Shown here one piece after another: positions 7,247 to 13,502 of a stretch of DNA of 14,893 nt. The DNA lies in assembly GCA_035524095.1 (NCBI GenBank), contig DATKPK010000178.1:1-14893 (forward strand). The letters are read 5' to 3'. The position numbers and the translations under genes were made by a program. The stretch is from DATJUF01 sp035524095. GTDB lineage: Bacteria > Desulfobacterota > Binatia > Binatales > Binataceae. Position 1 is the stretch's first letter. Every line of letters starts with the position of its first letter. The notes under the pieces are model-generated. The model saw nothing but the letters and a program-made list of their open reading frames with translations, had not been told where the DNA came from and searched no databases.

Positions 7247-8452
7247 TCAGTCCGCCTTCGGCAGAACCTCGAGCGCTGCGGCCATCGCCGTCACGGCGAA
7301 TTCCATTTCATCATCTGTCAGTGTAAGTGGCGGTGCGAGCCGAACCACGCGATCGGCGTTGAGTGTCCAGTTGATTACTACCCCACGCTCAAGCACTTCG
7401 GCCACGAAAGACCGCGCCTGATCCGCGCTGGCAAATTCGATTCCAACCAGCATCCCAATTCCGCGAATCGCCACCACATCTTCGCCAACAAAAGCCTCAA
7501 GCCGTTTCCGCAAATCGGCCCCGACCCGCGCCGCCCGTTCCCATAGCCGCTCCTTGACGATCACTTGTACCGACGCGAGTCCCGCTGCGCACGACAGCGG
7601 ATGGCCACCGAAGGTTGTGATATGCCCGAGCGGCGGATCATGCGCTAGCACGCTCATCAACTCGTGCCTTCCAGCAAAGCCGCCTAGCGGCAATCCTCCG
7701 CCCAGCGCCTTCGCCATCACTATCAGATCGGGCACGGCATCATAATGTTCGAGTGCAAACATATGCCCGATTCGCCCGAAACCGGTTAAAACCTCGTCGA
7801 AAATCAGGATCGCGCCGGTCTCATCGCAACGCCCGCGCAACGCAGTCATGAACCGCCTCGACGGGATTCGCACCCCGCCCTCGGCTTGCACTGGCTCGAT
7901 TACGACTGCGGCGACTTCGTTGTCGATTCCGCCCAAGGCTGCCTCATCGCCATACGGCAGCCGCCGCACCGGACCCGGTAACGGCTCGAACGGTGCACGG
8001 AAGGCGGCATTCCCCATGAGGGCCAGCGCCGCCATCGTATCGCCATGGTAGGCCCCATCAAAGGCAACAAAGGCCGACCGGCGCGTGAATTTGCGTGCCG
8101 TCTTGAGCGCACCTTCAATCGCCTCAGCGCCGCTGTTCGTGAAATAGACCGTGTCGATTGGATTGGGCAACAAGTCCGCCAGCCGCGACGCCAACCGCAC
8201 CTGCGCATCAATTACATATTCCCCATAGACCATCACATGCAGATGGCGTCGCGCCTGCTCGACAATCGCAGCTAGTACTGCTGGATGGCCGTGTCCGAGA
8301 TTGCTGACGCCAATGCCGCCTATCAGGTCGAGATAACGTTTGCCGTCGCGGCAATAGAGCCACGACCCCTCCGCGCGCTCGATTTCGAGACCGATAGGCG
8401 CTTCCGAGGTTTGCGCGATATGGCGTCGAAAAAGCTCCTGCGCCTCACTCAT
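7247..8452 (-). CDS. Class III PLP-dependent aminotransferase
   Basis: This 401-aa cytosolic fold-type I enzyme belongs to the acetylornithine/4-aminobutyrate/omega-amino-acid transaminase family, which moves amino groups between a primary amine or omega-amino compound and a keto acid or aldehyde. Seen in order: NSGAEAIEGALKTAR (106-120, phosphate binding), YHGDTMAALALMG (135-147), EPVQAEGG (186-193), FDEVLTGFGRIGHMFA (218-233, Asp219 pairs with the PLP ring nitrogen), AKALGGGLPLGGF (247-259, Lys248 forms the Schiff base) and FGGHPLSCAAGL (281-292). All key residues are intact. The start codon overlaps the end of the LuxC-like gene by 8 nt (ATGAGTGA), so translation is probably coupled. Next to an aldehyde-producing LuxE/LuxC pair it could aminate the aldehyde; housekeeping argD-type function is less likely in this context. 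Substrate is not determined. Confidence 0.92.
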   Translation of the reverse strand: MSEAQELFRRHIAQTSEAPIGLEIERAEGSWLYCRDGKRYLDLIGGIGVSNLGHGHPAVLAAIVEQARRHLHVMVYGEYVIDAQVRLASRLADLLPNPIDTVYFTNSGAEAIEGALKTARKFTRRSAFVAFDGAYHGDTMAALALMGNAAFRAPFEPLPGPVRRLPYGDEAALGGIDNEVAAVVIEPVQAEGGVRIPSRRFMTALRGRCDETGAILIFDEVLTGFGRIGHMFALEHYDAVPDLIVMAKALGGGLPLGGFAGRHELMSVLAHDPPLGHITTFGGHPLSCAAGLASVQVIVKERLWERAARVGADLRKRLEAFVGEDVVAIRGIGMLVGIEFASADQARSFVAEVLERGVVINWTLNADRVVRLAPPLTLTDDEMEFAVTAMAAALEVLPKAD

Positions 8453-9803
8453 CTCGAACTCGCGGAATAGTCATCAAAGCATCAAGGAATTGGCCACCGC
8501 CATGGCGCCATGTCAGCGGCGGCGACTGCATCTTCCCTGGTGCGCAAAGATAAGATGCGCCTCGCTCGGTTAGACATCGTCTGACGTCATTCTGATTTGA
8601 GCCTGCTAGGGCAAAGGCCTCAAGCCGTCCATTGACCTCAGCGAGGCGACGCGCCAGATCGTCAGCATCTCTTACCGATGAAACCGTGACTGTCCGGTAA
8701 CCTGGCGAGGGTGTGAAAATCGCATCCTCGTCATAGATCACCGTCCAGCCAAGCCGTTCCCCTTCCCAAATTGCGACCGATTCACCGCCGATCGCCCGCC
8801 ATCGCGCCGATTCGCGGACTCGTCGCAGCGCTGCCGCTGTCTCCAGGCCGATCCGGCTCGGTGGCGTAAGGTTAACCCTGATGCGCTCGAGTGCCGATGC
8901 CAGACTGGCCGCGAAGTTGTAGGCCTTGCCGACCGACCTCTTACGATCAGACGACCCAACTGTCTGCTTTCGCTCCTCGACGAAGATATGATGCGGCGAA
9001 AGGCATCCGGCCTGCTCGAAGAGACTGATATCGAGCGCGAAAGCATCAATCACCGCCCGCCACCCCCGCGCATCATCTTCAGCGGCTCCATCTTTGCCGA
9101 CATAAGCTCCGCTGAAGCGCCGGCCGAAACCGGCCCTAAATTGTCGAGTCTGCTCTCTCCCGGAATTATTCCGGCCCGCCTCAGCTTCGAAATGCTGCAT
9201 CGTTTCATCATCGCCAAACGCAACCAGCCAGTCGCAACTGGCGCGCAAAGCGGTAGTCATATCTTCGCTATCACGGTCCCAGTTGAACACCGCCATGCGA
9301 TTCCCGAGAGTTTCGTCGAACTGTCGGATCGTCCGCTCGAAAGCTGCAAAGAAAAACGGTTCGGCTGCCGAGGTCTTCAGGATTAATCCTTTGCCGCTCA
9401 GCAGCCCCAAGATTACCTCATGGAGACCCGCACCCGGCAAATTTCCCGGCATCACCATCCCGATCAGTTCACCGTGCTGCTTCTGCTCACCTTGATTGAC
9501 TGCGAAATTTGCCGCGAAAGCTCGCATCGAGTCATCCGTGAAGGGAGCCAGCAAAGCGTCAGTTGAAGAGTCAAGTAGCGGCTCGCTATAGCCCCAAGCC
9601 GCACCGATTGCGGCTATCATCTCGCGTCTGGGTGCGAAATCACGTCTCCGCCAGGCGCCGACCACTTCCCCAAGCAACCGCGCCGTGCGGAACGAGTCAC
9701 CCGGTTGCGATCTGCGCATCCGCGCCGCAGCGTCATATATATGATGACCGCCGAGCGCCTCTATTCTCGCCGCCTGAACCAATTGAGCGGAGGTTTCTGC
9801 CAT
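8445..9803 (-). CDS. LuxC-like acyl-CoA/acyl-protein reductase (fatty aldehyde forming)
   Basis: This 452-aa protein matches the LuxC acyl-CoA reductase family (PF05893, aldehyde dehydrogenase-like fold), which reduces a thioester-bound acyl group to an aldehyde with NADPH. Seen: the nucleotide-binding block MVMPGNLPGAGLHEVILGLL (116-135) followed by SGKGLILKTS (136-145); the catalytic cysteine in EQAGCLSPHHIFVEE (Cys267); and the C-terminal block GKMQSPPLTWRHGGGQFLDAL typical of LuxC. The length is close to the usual 450-480 aa. The longer frame would begin with TTG at 9806, but the ATG directly after it at 9803 is the better start. It follows the LuxE-like gene by 24 nt and overlaps the aminotransferase by 8 nt. 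In luminous bacteria LuxC works with LuxE and LuxD to feed luciferase; there is no luxA, luxB or luxD here, so the aldehyde must serve another purpose. Confidence 0.9.
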   Translation of the reverse strand: MAETSAQLVQAARIEALGGHHIYDAAARMRRSQPGDSFRTARLLGEVVGAWRRRDFAPRREMIAAIGAAWGYSEPLLDSSTDALLAPFTDDSMRAFAANFAVNQGEQKQHGELIGMVMPGNLPGAGLHEVILGLLSGKGLILKTSAAEPFFFAAFERTIRQFDETLGNRMAVFNWDRDSEDMTTALRASCDWLVAFGDDETMQHFEAEAGRNNSGREQTRQFRAGFGRRFSGAYVGKDGAAEDDARGWRAVIDAFALDISLFEQAGCLSPHHIFVEERKQTVGSSDRKRSVGKAYNFAASLASALERIRVNLTPPSRIGLETAAALRRVRESARWRAIGGESVAIWEGERLGWTVIYDEDAIFTPSPGYRTVTVSSVRDADDLARRLAEVNGRLEAFALAGSNQNDVRRCLTERGASYLCAPGKMQSPPLTWRHGGGQFLDALMTIPRVRDE

Positions 9804-9827
9804 CAAATCCGCGCCCGCGACGGCCCG

Positions 9828-10964
9828 CTACTCCTGCAGCCAGTGACGCGACGCAGCCTCTGCGGCGAATTGCTCGATAGCCAATCCGCATCCGCGCGCG
9901 TCGCTCGCAGCCGCGCGACCGAGGATCGCGACCGCTCCGTTATCCGTGTAACCCAGATCCTCGGTCATGATCGCAGAAATCGAGCCGACATTGGCAAGAT
10001 CGAAGAACGCCATCAGGCCGATCTGCCGGTCCGGTTGATGGCGTAGCGTCACCGGATCGAGTGCCACCGGCCTCATCCACGGCGGTGCCAGTTTCATTCT
10101 GTTCCCGTCCGCCACGCCCGAGTAATTGAACGATGTCGCATCATAGAGCTGCGAGCACAACTCGGTCATCCCGTACTCATTGATCGCGCACTTCGGCTCT
10201 ATCCCGAGCAGCGTTCGCGCTAGTTCGCGCACTTCGTAGTCTTTGAGCGGAACGATCTGTCCTTTCGCACCTCCCGTATCCATCAGGCGCGATCCGGCTG
10301 GTAATCTGACTGGTCGCTCGCGGGCAGCCTCGAATAGTCGCGCAAACGCCGCTGTTGTGCCCATAAGACCGACCGGTCGGCTGCCTGTTTCCGCCGAGCG
10401 CAAAAAAGTGACCGCGGATTCGCTATCCAACGCTTGGGGCGTCGCGACACAAACCGACGAAGCCGCTCCGAACTCCTCGAAACACCAGTTGATCATCCAC
10501 GACAGTGACGATTCGGGCATCCGATCGGCTGTCGGATGGAGCGCTAACAACGGCATCCGCCGCCCTTCAGGGAAGAGCATCACTCGCAGATGAGCTATTG
10601 CAGAAGCGCGATAAATTTTCGGGTCCGACACCCGATGAATTCCTCTGCTGCCGTAACCTTTGGTCGTCCCGCTCGTCTTGAAGGTGAGCGCGCTTGCCGC
10701 TACGAAGTCTTCATCGTTCGCTACCTCGGTATGTTTGAACGCGAGCGTGCTGGCAAAGGGAATCGAGCTAAAACCGTTAACCGTGGACGGATTGGCGTCT
10801 CGGCTCATACAGAAGGCGCGATAGACCGCAACACGCGCGAACTGATAGCGAAAGACCTGCAGAGCAAGCTCCTCAAACCTCGTCGGCTCAGGCTCATGGA
10901 TAAAGCTAAGGACTTGGGCTTGGATTCCCGGATCCATAACTGCTTTCCCGATCGTTTCGCTCAT
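9828..10964 (-). CDS. LuxE-like acyl-protein synthetase
   Basis: This protein belongs to the LuxE acyl-protein synthetase family (PF04443), an adenylate-forming enzyme that activates a carboxylic acid as acyl-AMP, takes it on its own cysteine and passes it to LuxC. Residues are numbered here from the ATG. The P-loop-like motif FKTSGTTKGYGSRG is at 95-108; LMDTGGAKGQ (227-236) and INEYGMTELCSQLYD (261-275) are further adenylation motifs; and a cysteine sits in ARGCGLAIEQF (Cys359), about 20 residues from the end, where LuxE carries its acylated Cys. ATG 10964 gives 378 aa, the usual LuxE size. A TTG at 11000, with GAGG 7 nt upstream, would add 12 residues and cannot be excluded; the ATG has only a weak ribosome binding site. 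It is the first gene of the five-gene operon and 24 nt before luxC. Fatty acid versus other acid as substrate is open. Confidence 0.88.
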   Translation of the reverse strand: MSETIGKAVMDPGIQAQVLSFIHEPEPTRFEELALQVFRYQFARVAVYRAFCMSRDANPSTVNGFSSIPFASTLAFKHTEVANDEDFVAASALTFKTSGTTKGYGSRGIHRVSDPKIYRASAIAHLRVMLFPEGRRMPLLALHPTADRMPESSLSWMINWCFEEFGAASSVCVATPQALDSESAVTFLRSAETGSRPVGLMGTTAAFARLFEAARERPVRLPAGSRLMDTGGAKGQIVPLKDYEVRELARTLLGIEPKCAINEYGMTELCSQLYDATSFNYSGVADGNRMKLAPPWMRPVALDPVTLRHQPDRQIGLMAFFDLANVGSISAIMTEDLGYTDNGAVAILGRAAASDARGCGLAIEQFAAEAASRHWLQE

Positions 10965-11071
10965 TTTTCTATCATGCCATCCACTGGCCGAACCCGCCAA
11001 ATCGTCGCCTCGCAGAATTACTTACCGTAATACATGAAGTTTGCGACGAGAAGGTATTTAATCAACGACTC

Positions 11072-11086
11072 GCTTCTGATAGAAGC
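11072..11086. promoter_or_regulatory. Palindrome GCTTCT-N3-AGAAGC, candidate operator in divergent region
   Basis: Perfect 6-bp arms (11072-11077 and 11081-11086) flank GAT in the intergenic space between the lux-like operon and the divergent secreted-protein gene. A shorter palindrome, ATTAC-N5-GTAAT, lies at 11017-11031 nearer to the operon start. Either could bind a regulator of one or both transcription units. No clear -10/-35 pair was found by eye in this region. Confidence 0.3.
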
Positions 11087-11127
11087 TCTCCTAACGTGAT
11101 GCTGCCTCGGAGGGGCGCATCGAACAG

Positions 11128-11595
11128 ATGAAAAAGTTTATTGCTGGTTTGGTTCTTGGACTTCTAACTAGTTCAATCATTGGATTCGCCGCCGCCCCAG
11201 TCGATCACGACGGTAACTTCTGGGGTTCGCTCAATGACGCGGGAAAAACTGGCTACATCAGCGGCTACAGTGATGCGATGCAAGTGAGCGTCGACAAACT
11301 CGACTATCTGCGCAGCGCCTCAAACTTCTTTCATTGGAAGGGTGCCGACAAGATAATTCACGAGCTCTCGCGCCAATTGTCGATGTCTGAATTGACCCCG
11401 GACCAGGCGGTCAAGAAACTCGACACACTCTATTCCAACCCAAAGTACAGCGAACTCGACTTGGGCCAGGCCTTGCAATTATTAGCCGCCGGCACCCCAA
11501 TCGATCACACGACAACTCCGGCCGGGAGCGCAGCCCCCTCAGCGGCGCCCAATACCGCAGCACCCGCATCAGGAGCTAATACGGTGACCAAATAG
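11128..11595 (+). CDS. Small secreted protein of unknown family
   Basis: This 155-aa protein has a classical signal peptide: MKKF, a hydrophobic core (residues 5-20) and an Ala-rich cleavage site near FAAAPVD (20-26). The mature domain (about 27-120) holds FWGSLNDAGKTGYISGYSDA (31-50) and a later LDTLYSNPKYSELDLGQALQLL (98-119), an alpha-helical-looking pattern of Trp, Lys-Tyr-Gly and Tyr positions that I have the impression recurs in small exported hypothetical proteins. There is no cysteine. The tail (121-155) is low-complexity, rich in Ala, Pro and Thr, and probably disordered. GGAGGGG lies at 11109-11115, 12 nt before the ATG, somewhat far. It is divergent from the lux-like operon and followed by a strong terminator, so it is probably a single-gene transcript. 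Function is unknown; location is periplasm or outside. Confidence 0.85.
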   Translation: MKKFIAGLVLGLLTSSIIGFAAAPVDHDGNFWGSLNDAGKTGYISGYSDAMQVSVDKLDYLRSASNFFHWKGADKIIHELSRQLSMSELTPDQAVKKLDTLYSNPKYSELDLGQALQLLAAGTPIDHTTTPAGSAAPSAAPNTAAPASGANTVTK

Positions 11596-11616
11596 CGTAG
11601 CCCCGAGGGGCTATGC
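11595..11616 (+). other. Hairpin at the stop codon of the secreted-protein gene
   Basis: GCGTAGCCCC (11595-11604) pairs with GGGGCTATGC (11607-11616) with one G-T wobble. The innermost pairs must open to make a loop. The stem begins in the stop codon and has no T-run after it, so it is more likely a 3' stabilising structure than a terminator by itself. Confidence 0.45.
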
Positions 11617-11656
11617 CGTGTCAGTTCGCGAATAGATCAAACCCAATCACTAAACT

Positions 11657-11691
11657 AGGGGCGGTTCGGAAACGAGCCGCCTCTTGCTTTT
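11657..11691 (+). terminator. Intrinsic terminator with GAAA tetraloop
   Basis: The arm AGGGGCGGTTCG (11657-11668) pairs with CGAGCCGCCTCT (11673-11684), giving 12 bp with two G-T wobbles around a GAAA loop (11669-11672). TGCTTTT (11685-11691) follows, so the pattern is a GC-rich stem plus a short U-rich tail. It should end the transcript of the secreted-protein gene and separate it from the ICL/PEPM-family gene at 11748. Confidence 0.7.
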
Positions 11692-11747
11692 GCGGACTTC
11701 TCACCCTTATAGCTTGAGCCAACCTTTTTGAAGATTGGTTTCCCCGT

Positions 11748-12596
11748 ATGACCGAAACGACCAAGCGACTGCGCCAGCTTCTCGCCGCTCCCGAGATGCT
11801 GGTCGCGCCTTTCGTTTATGACGGACTTCAGGCGAAAATCGCCGAGCGCACCGGCTTCGCCGCGGTCTATATGACTGGCTTCGGCACCGCCGCCGCTCGT
11901 GGCTTTCCAGATTTAGGCCTGCTCACGATGACCGAGATGGTCCAAAACGTGCGCGCTATCGCCAACGCCGTCAATCTTCCGGTGATTTGCGATGCTGACA
12001 CGGGTTACGGGAATCCCCTCAACGTCTGGCGGACCGTCCGCGAGTATGAGGCCGCAGGCGCCGCTGCCTTGCATATCGAGGATCAGGTGTTCCCCAAGCG
12101 TTGCGGTTTCCTGGCAGGCAAGCAGGTCATCCCGCTCGATCAGATGGTGCCGAAAGTCCGTGCCGCCTGCGACGCTCGCCGCGACCCCAATCTTGTCATC
12201 ATCGCGCGGACCGACGCGCTGGCAGTCAGCGGATGGGAGGACGTCATAACCCGCGCGCGTGCCTATCGCGCCGCCGGTGCTGATCTGATTTTCGTCGACG
12301 GCATCCGCACTGTCGATGACGTCAAATATTACTCGTCCGCGCTCAGCGATCTCCCCCTGCTCTACAACGGTGGATTGCTGCCAGTGAAAGAATTAGCCTC
12401 CTGCGGTTTCAAAGTTACGATCCATACAGGCACCTTGATGGCGGCTTTCGTTAATTTTCGCGACGCGATGCGCCAACTCAAAGAAACCGGCTCACTCGAT
12501 TTCCCGATTACGGGGCAGTTGTTCAAAGAACTCATAGAGGTTCTGGGCGTTCCGGAAACCGAAGCCTTAGCCAGAAAGTACAGCTCTGAAGAATAA
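11748..12596 (+). CDS. Isocitrate lyase/PEP mutase superfamily enzyme
   Basis: This 282-aa cytosolic TIM-barrel enzyme belongs to the ICL/PEPM superfamily (PF13714), whose members cleave or form C-C or C-P bonds of 2-oxo/2-hydroxy acids (methylisocitrate lyase, oxaloacetate decarboxylase, PEP mutase, 2,3-dimethylmalate lyase). Seen: the N-terminal RLRQLLAAPEMLVAPFVYDG (7-26), YMTGFGTAAARGFPDLGL (41-58), the Mg-binding DADTGYGNP (82-90), HIEDQVFPKRCGFLAGK (109-125) with the catalytic-loop cysteine Cys119, and ARTDA further on. Classical lyases read K(K/R)CGH; here the residue after Gly is Phe, which argues against strict methylisocitrate lyase. The ribosome binding site is weak. The next gene starts 17 nt after the stop, so the two are probably cotranscribed. 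Exact substrate is unknown. Confidence 0.9.
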   Translation: MTETTKRLRQLLAAPEMLVAPFVYDGLQAKIAERTGFAAVYMTGFGTAAARGFPDLGLLTMTEMVQNVRAIANAVNLPVICDADTGYGNPLNVWRTVREYEAAGAAALHIEDQVFPKRCGFLAGKQVIPLDQMVPKVRAACDARRDPNLVIIARTDALAVSGWEDVITRARAYRAAGADLIFVDGIRTVDDVKYYSSALSDLPLLYNGGLLPVKELASCGFKVTIHTGTLMAAFVNFRDAMRQLKETGSLDFPITGQLFKELIEVLGVPETEALARKYSSEE

Positions 12597-12613
12597 GCCG
12601 TCATAGGCGCCGA

Positions 12614-13228
12614 ATGCGTACGCCGCTCGAAATCAAATTTTACTTCGCTTATACGAGTCCTTTTACTTATCTCGCGCTGGAACCTGCGTACGCCCTCGAA
12701 CGCTCGCATAACGTGCACGTGCGATTCATCCCCTACGGTGTCAACATCCGCAAGGTTTACGGCGACGTCCTAACGCGCACCAGCCGCGACCAGATCAAAG
12801 TCCGTTATCTTTATCTCGATGTCCGAAGGATGGCCAAAGAGCGCGGCGTTATCATCTATCCGCCCAAACGTATCTATAGCGCTCGAATCGCCTTTTACGG
12901 TGGGATGTGTGCTGAAGACGACGGCCTCTTCCGTCCCTATGCGAACTGCGTCTTTGAGCGCTTCTGGAAGCACGAACTCGACGTCGAAGATCCTGACGCA
13001 CTGTCCGCCATTTTTCGTGAAATCGGCGCTGATGCCGCAAAGTTCGCACGCTACGTCGCCGATGAAGAGGCAGAAGCGAAGCCTCGTCTTCGCGCCTGCT
13101 ACGGCGAAGCCTTGACCGACAAAGTCTTCGGCGTGCCAACCTTCGTCGTCGATCAAGAGCTATTCTGGGGTTACGACCGCATGGATTGGATTATCCGAAA
13201 GCTCGACAAGATGGGCTTTCGCCGCTAA
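12614..13228 (+). CDS. 2-hydroxychromene-2-carboxylate isomerase / DsbA-like thioredoxin-fold protein
   Basis: This 204-aa protein fits the DsbA/HCCA-isomerase group (PF01323, kappa-class GST relatives), glutathione-dependent isomerases or transferases of the cytosol. Seen: the N-terminal strand and active-site turn EIKFYFAYTSPFTYLALEPA (6-25), where Ser15 takes the place of the catalytic Ser that faces the glutathione thiol and there is no CxxC; an all-helical middle domain (about 50-165); and the typical C-terminal VFGVPTFVVDQELFWGYDRM (171-190) with the cis-Pro of GVP. In HCCA isomerase the enzyme acts in naphthalene-type aromatic degradation, but most genomic relatives have unknown substrates. 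It follows the ICL/PEPM-family gene by 17 nt, suggesting a shared role in breakdown of an organic or aromatic acid (inference). Confidence 0.88.
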   Translation: MRTPLEIKFYFAYTSPFTYLALEPAYALERSHNVHVRFIPYGVNIRKVYGDVLTRTSRDQIKVRYLYLDVRRMAKERGVIIYPPKRIYSARIAFYGGMCAEDDGLFRPYANCVFERFWKHELDVEDPDALSAIFREIGADAAKFARYVADEEAEAKPRLRACYGEALTDKVFGVPTFVVDQELFWGYDRMDWIIRKLDKMGFRR

Positions 13229-13406
13229 ATACTCGCCATATCGCGAATTTTTGCTGCTACCTTCGCATTTTGTTCTTAAAGCGAGGCGTTTCTGGGTTTA
13301 CCATAAGCCTTCCTACTGAGGCTACGACGCGCAATTTTGCCTTCATTAGAATAACACGGCGTGCAATCCTCGTGGTATTAGGTTTGCTTCATCAGTTCCG
13401 CTAACG

Positions 13407-13479
13407 AACAGGCGGTCTTAGTCGGCCCATAGGGATTCCGCCATGACTGCTCGGCCTATAACATCCCTGCCTGTTTTTT
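13407..13479 (+). promoter_or_regulatory. Candidate structured leader/attenuator before the DUF1329 gene
   Basis: The 274-nt gap before the DUF1329 gene ends in a compact repeat-rich stretch. AACAGGC (13407-13413) is complementary to GCCTGTT (13469-13475), which runs into six T (13474-13479) just before the GAGGAG ribosome binding site. AGGGAT (13431-13436) can pair with ATCCCT (13463-13468). GGCGG (13411-13415) can instead pair with CCGCC (13438-13442), which would exclude the outer stem. TCGGCCcATA and TCGGCCtATA repeat directly at 13422-13431 and 13451-13460. Mutually exclusive stems plus a U-run resemble an attenuator, but this was found by eye. The upstream part (13229-13406) shows no gene; a weak GCGAA/TTCGC stem lies at 13243-13266. 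Confidence 0.35.
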
Positions 13480-13487
13480 AGTCCAAT

Positions 13488-13493
13488 GAGGAG
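13488..13493 (+). promoter_or_regulatory. Ribosome binding site deciding the DUF1329 start
   Basis: GAGGAG ends 9 nt before ATG 13503. The frame also allows a TTG at 13500, directly before that ATG, but the ATG at normal spacing is preferred. Confidence 0.7.
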
Positions 13494-13502
13494 ACCTTTT
13501 TG

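Noticed and set aside
4360..10964. A bioluminescence (lux) operon
   Set aside because: LuxC- and LuxE-like genes are present, but there is no luciferase alpha/beta gene (luxA, luxB), no acyl-transferase luxD and no luxR/luxI type regulator in the window.
13243..13276. A terminator after the HCCA-isomerase gene
   Set aside because: Only a 5-bp GCGAA/TTCGC stem with a 14-nt loop and an interrupted T-rich tail; too weak to call.
13186..13404. A 72-aa plus-strand frame running from the HCCA-isomerase gene into the intergenic gap
   Set aside because: Its start lies inside the upstream gene in another frame, there is no ribosome binding site and no recognisable motif; the gap is better read as leader sequence.
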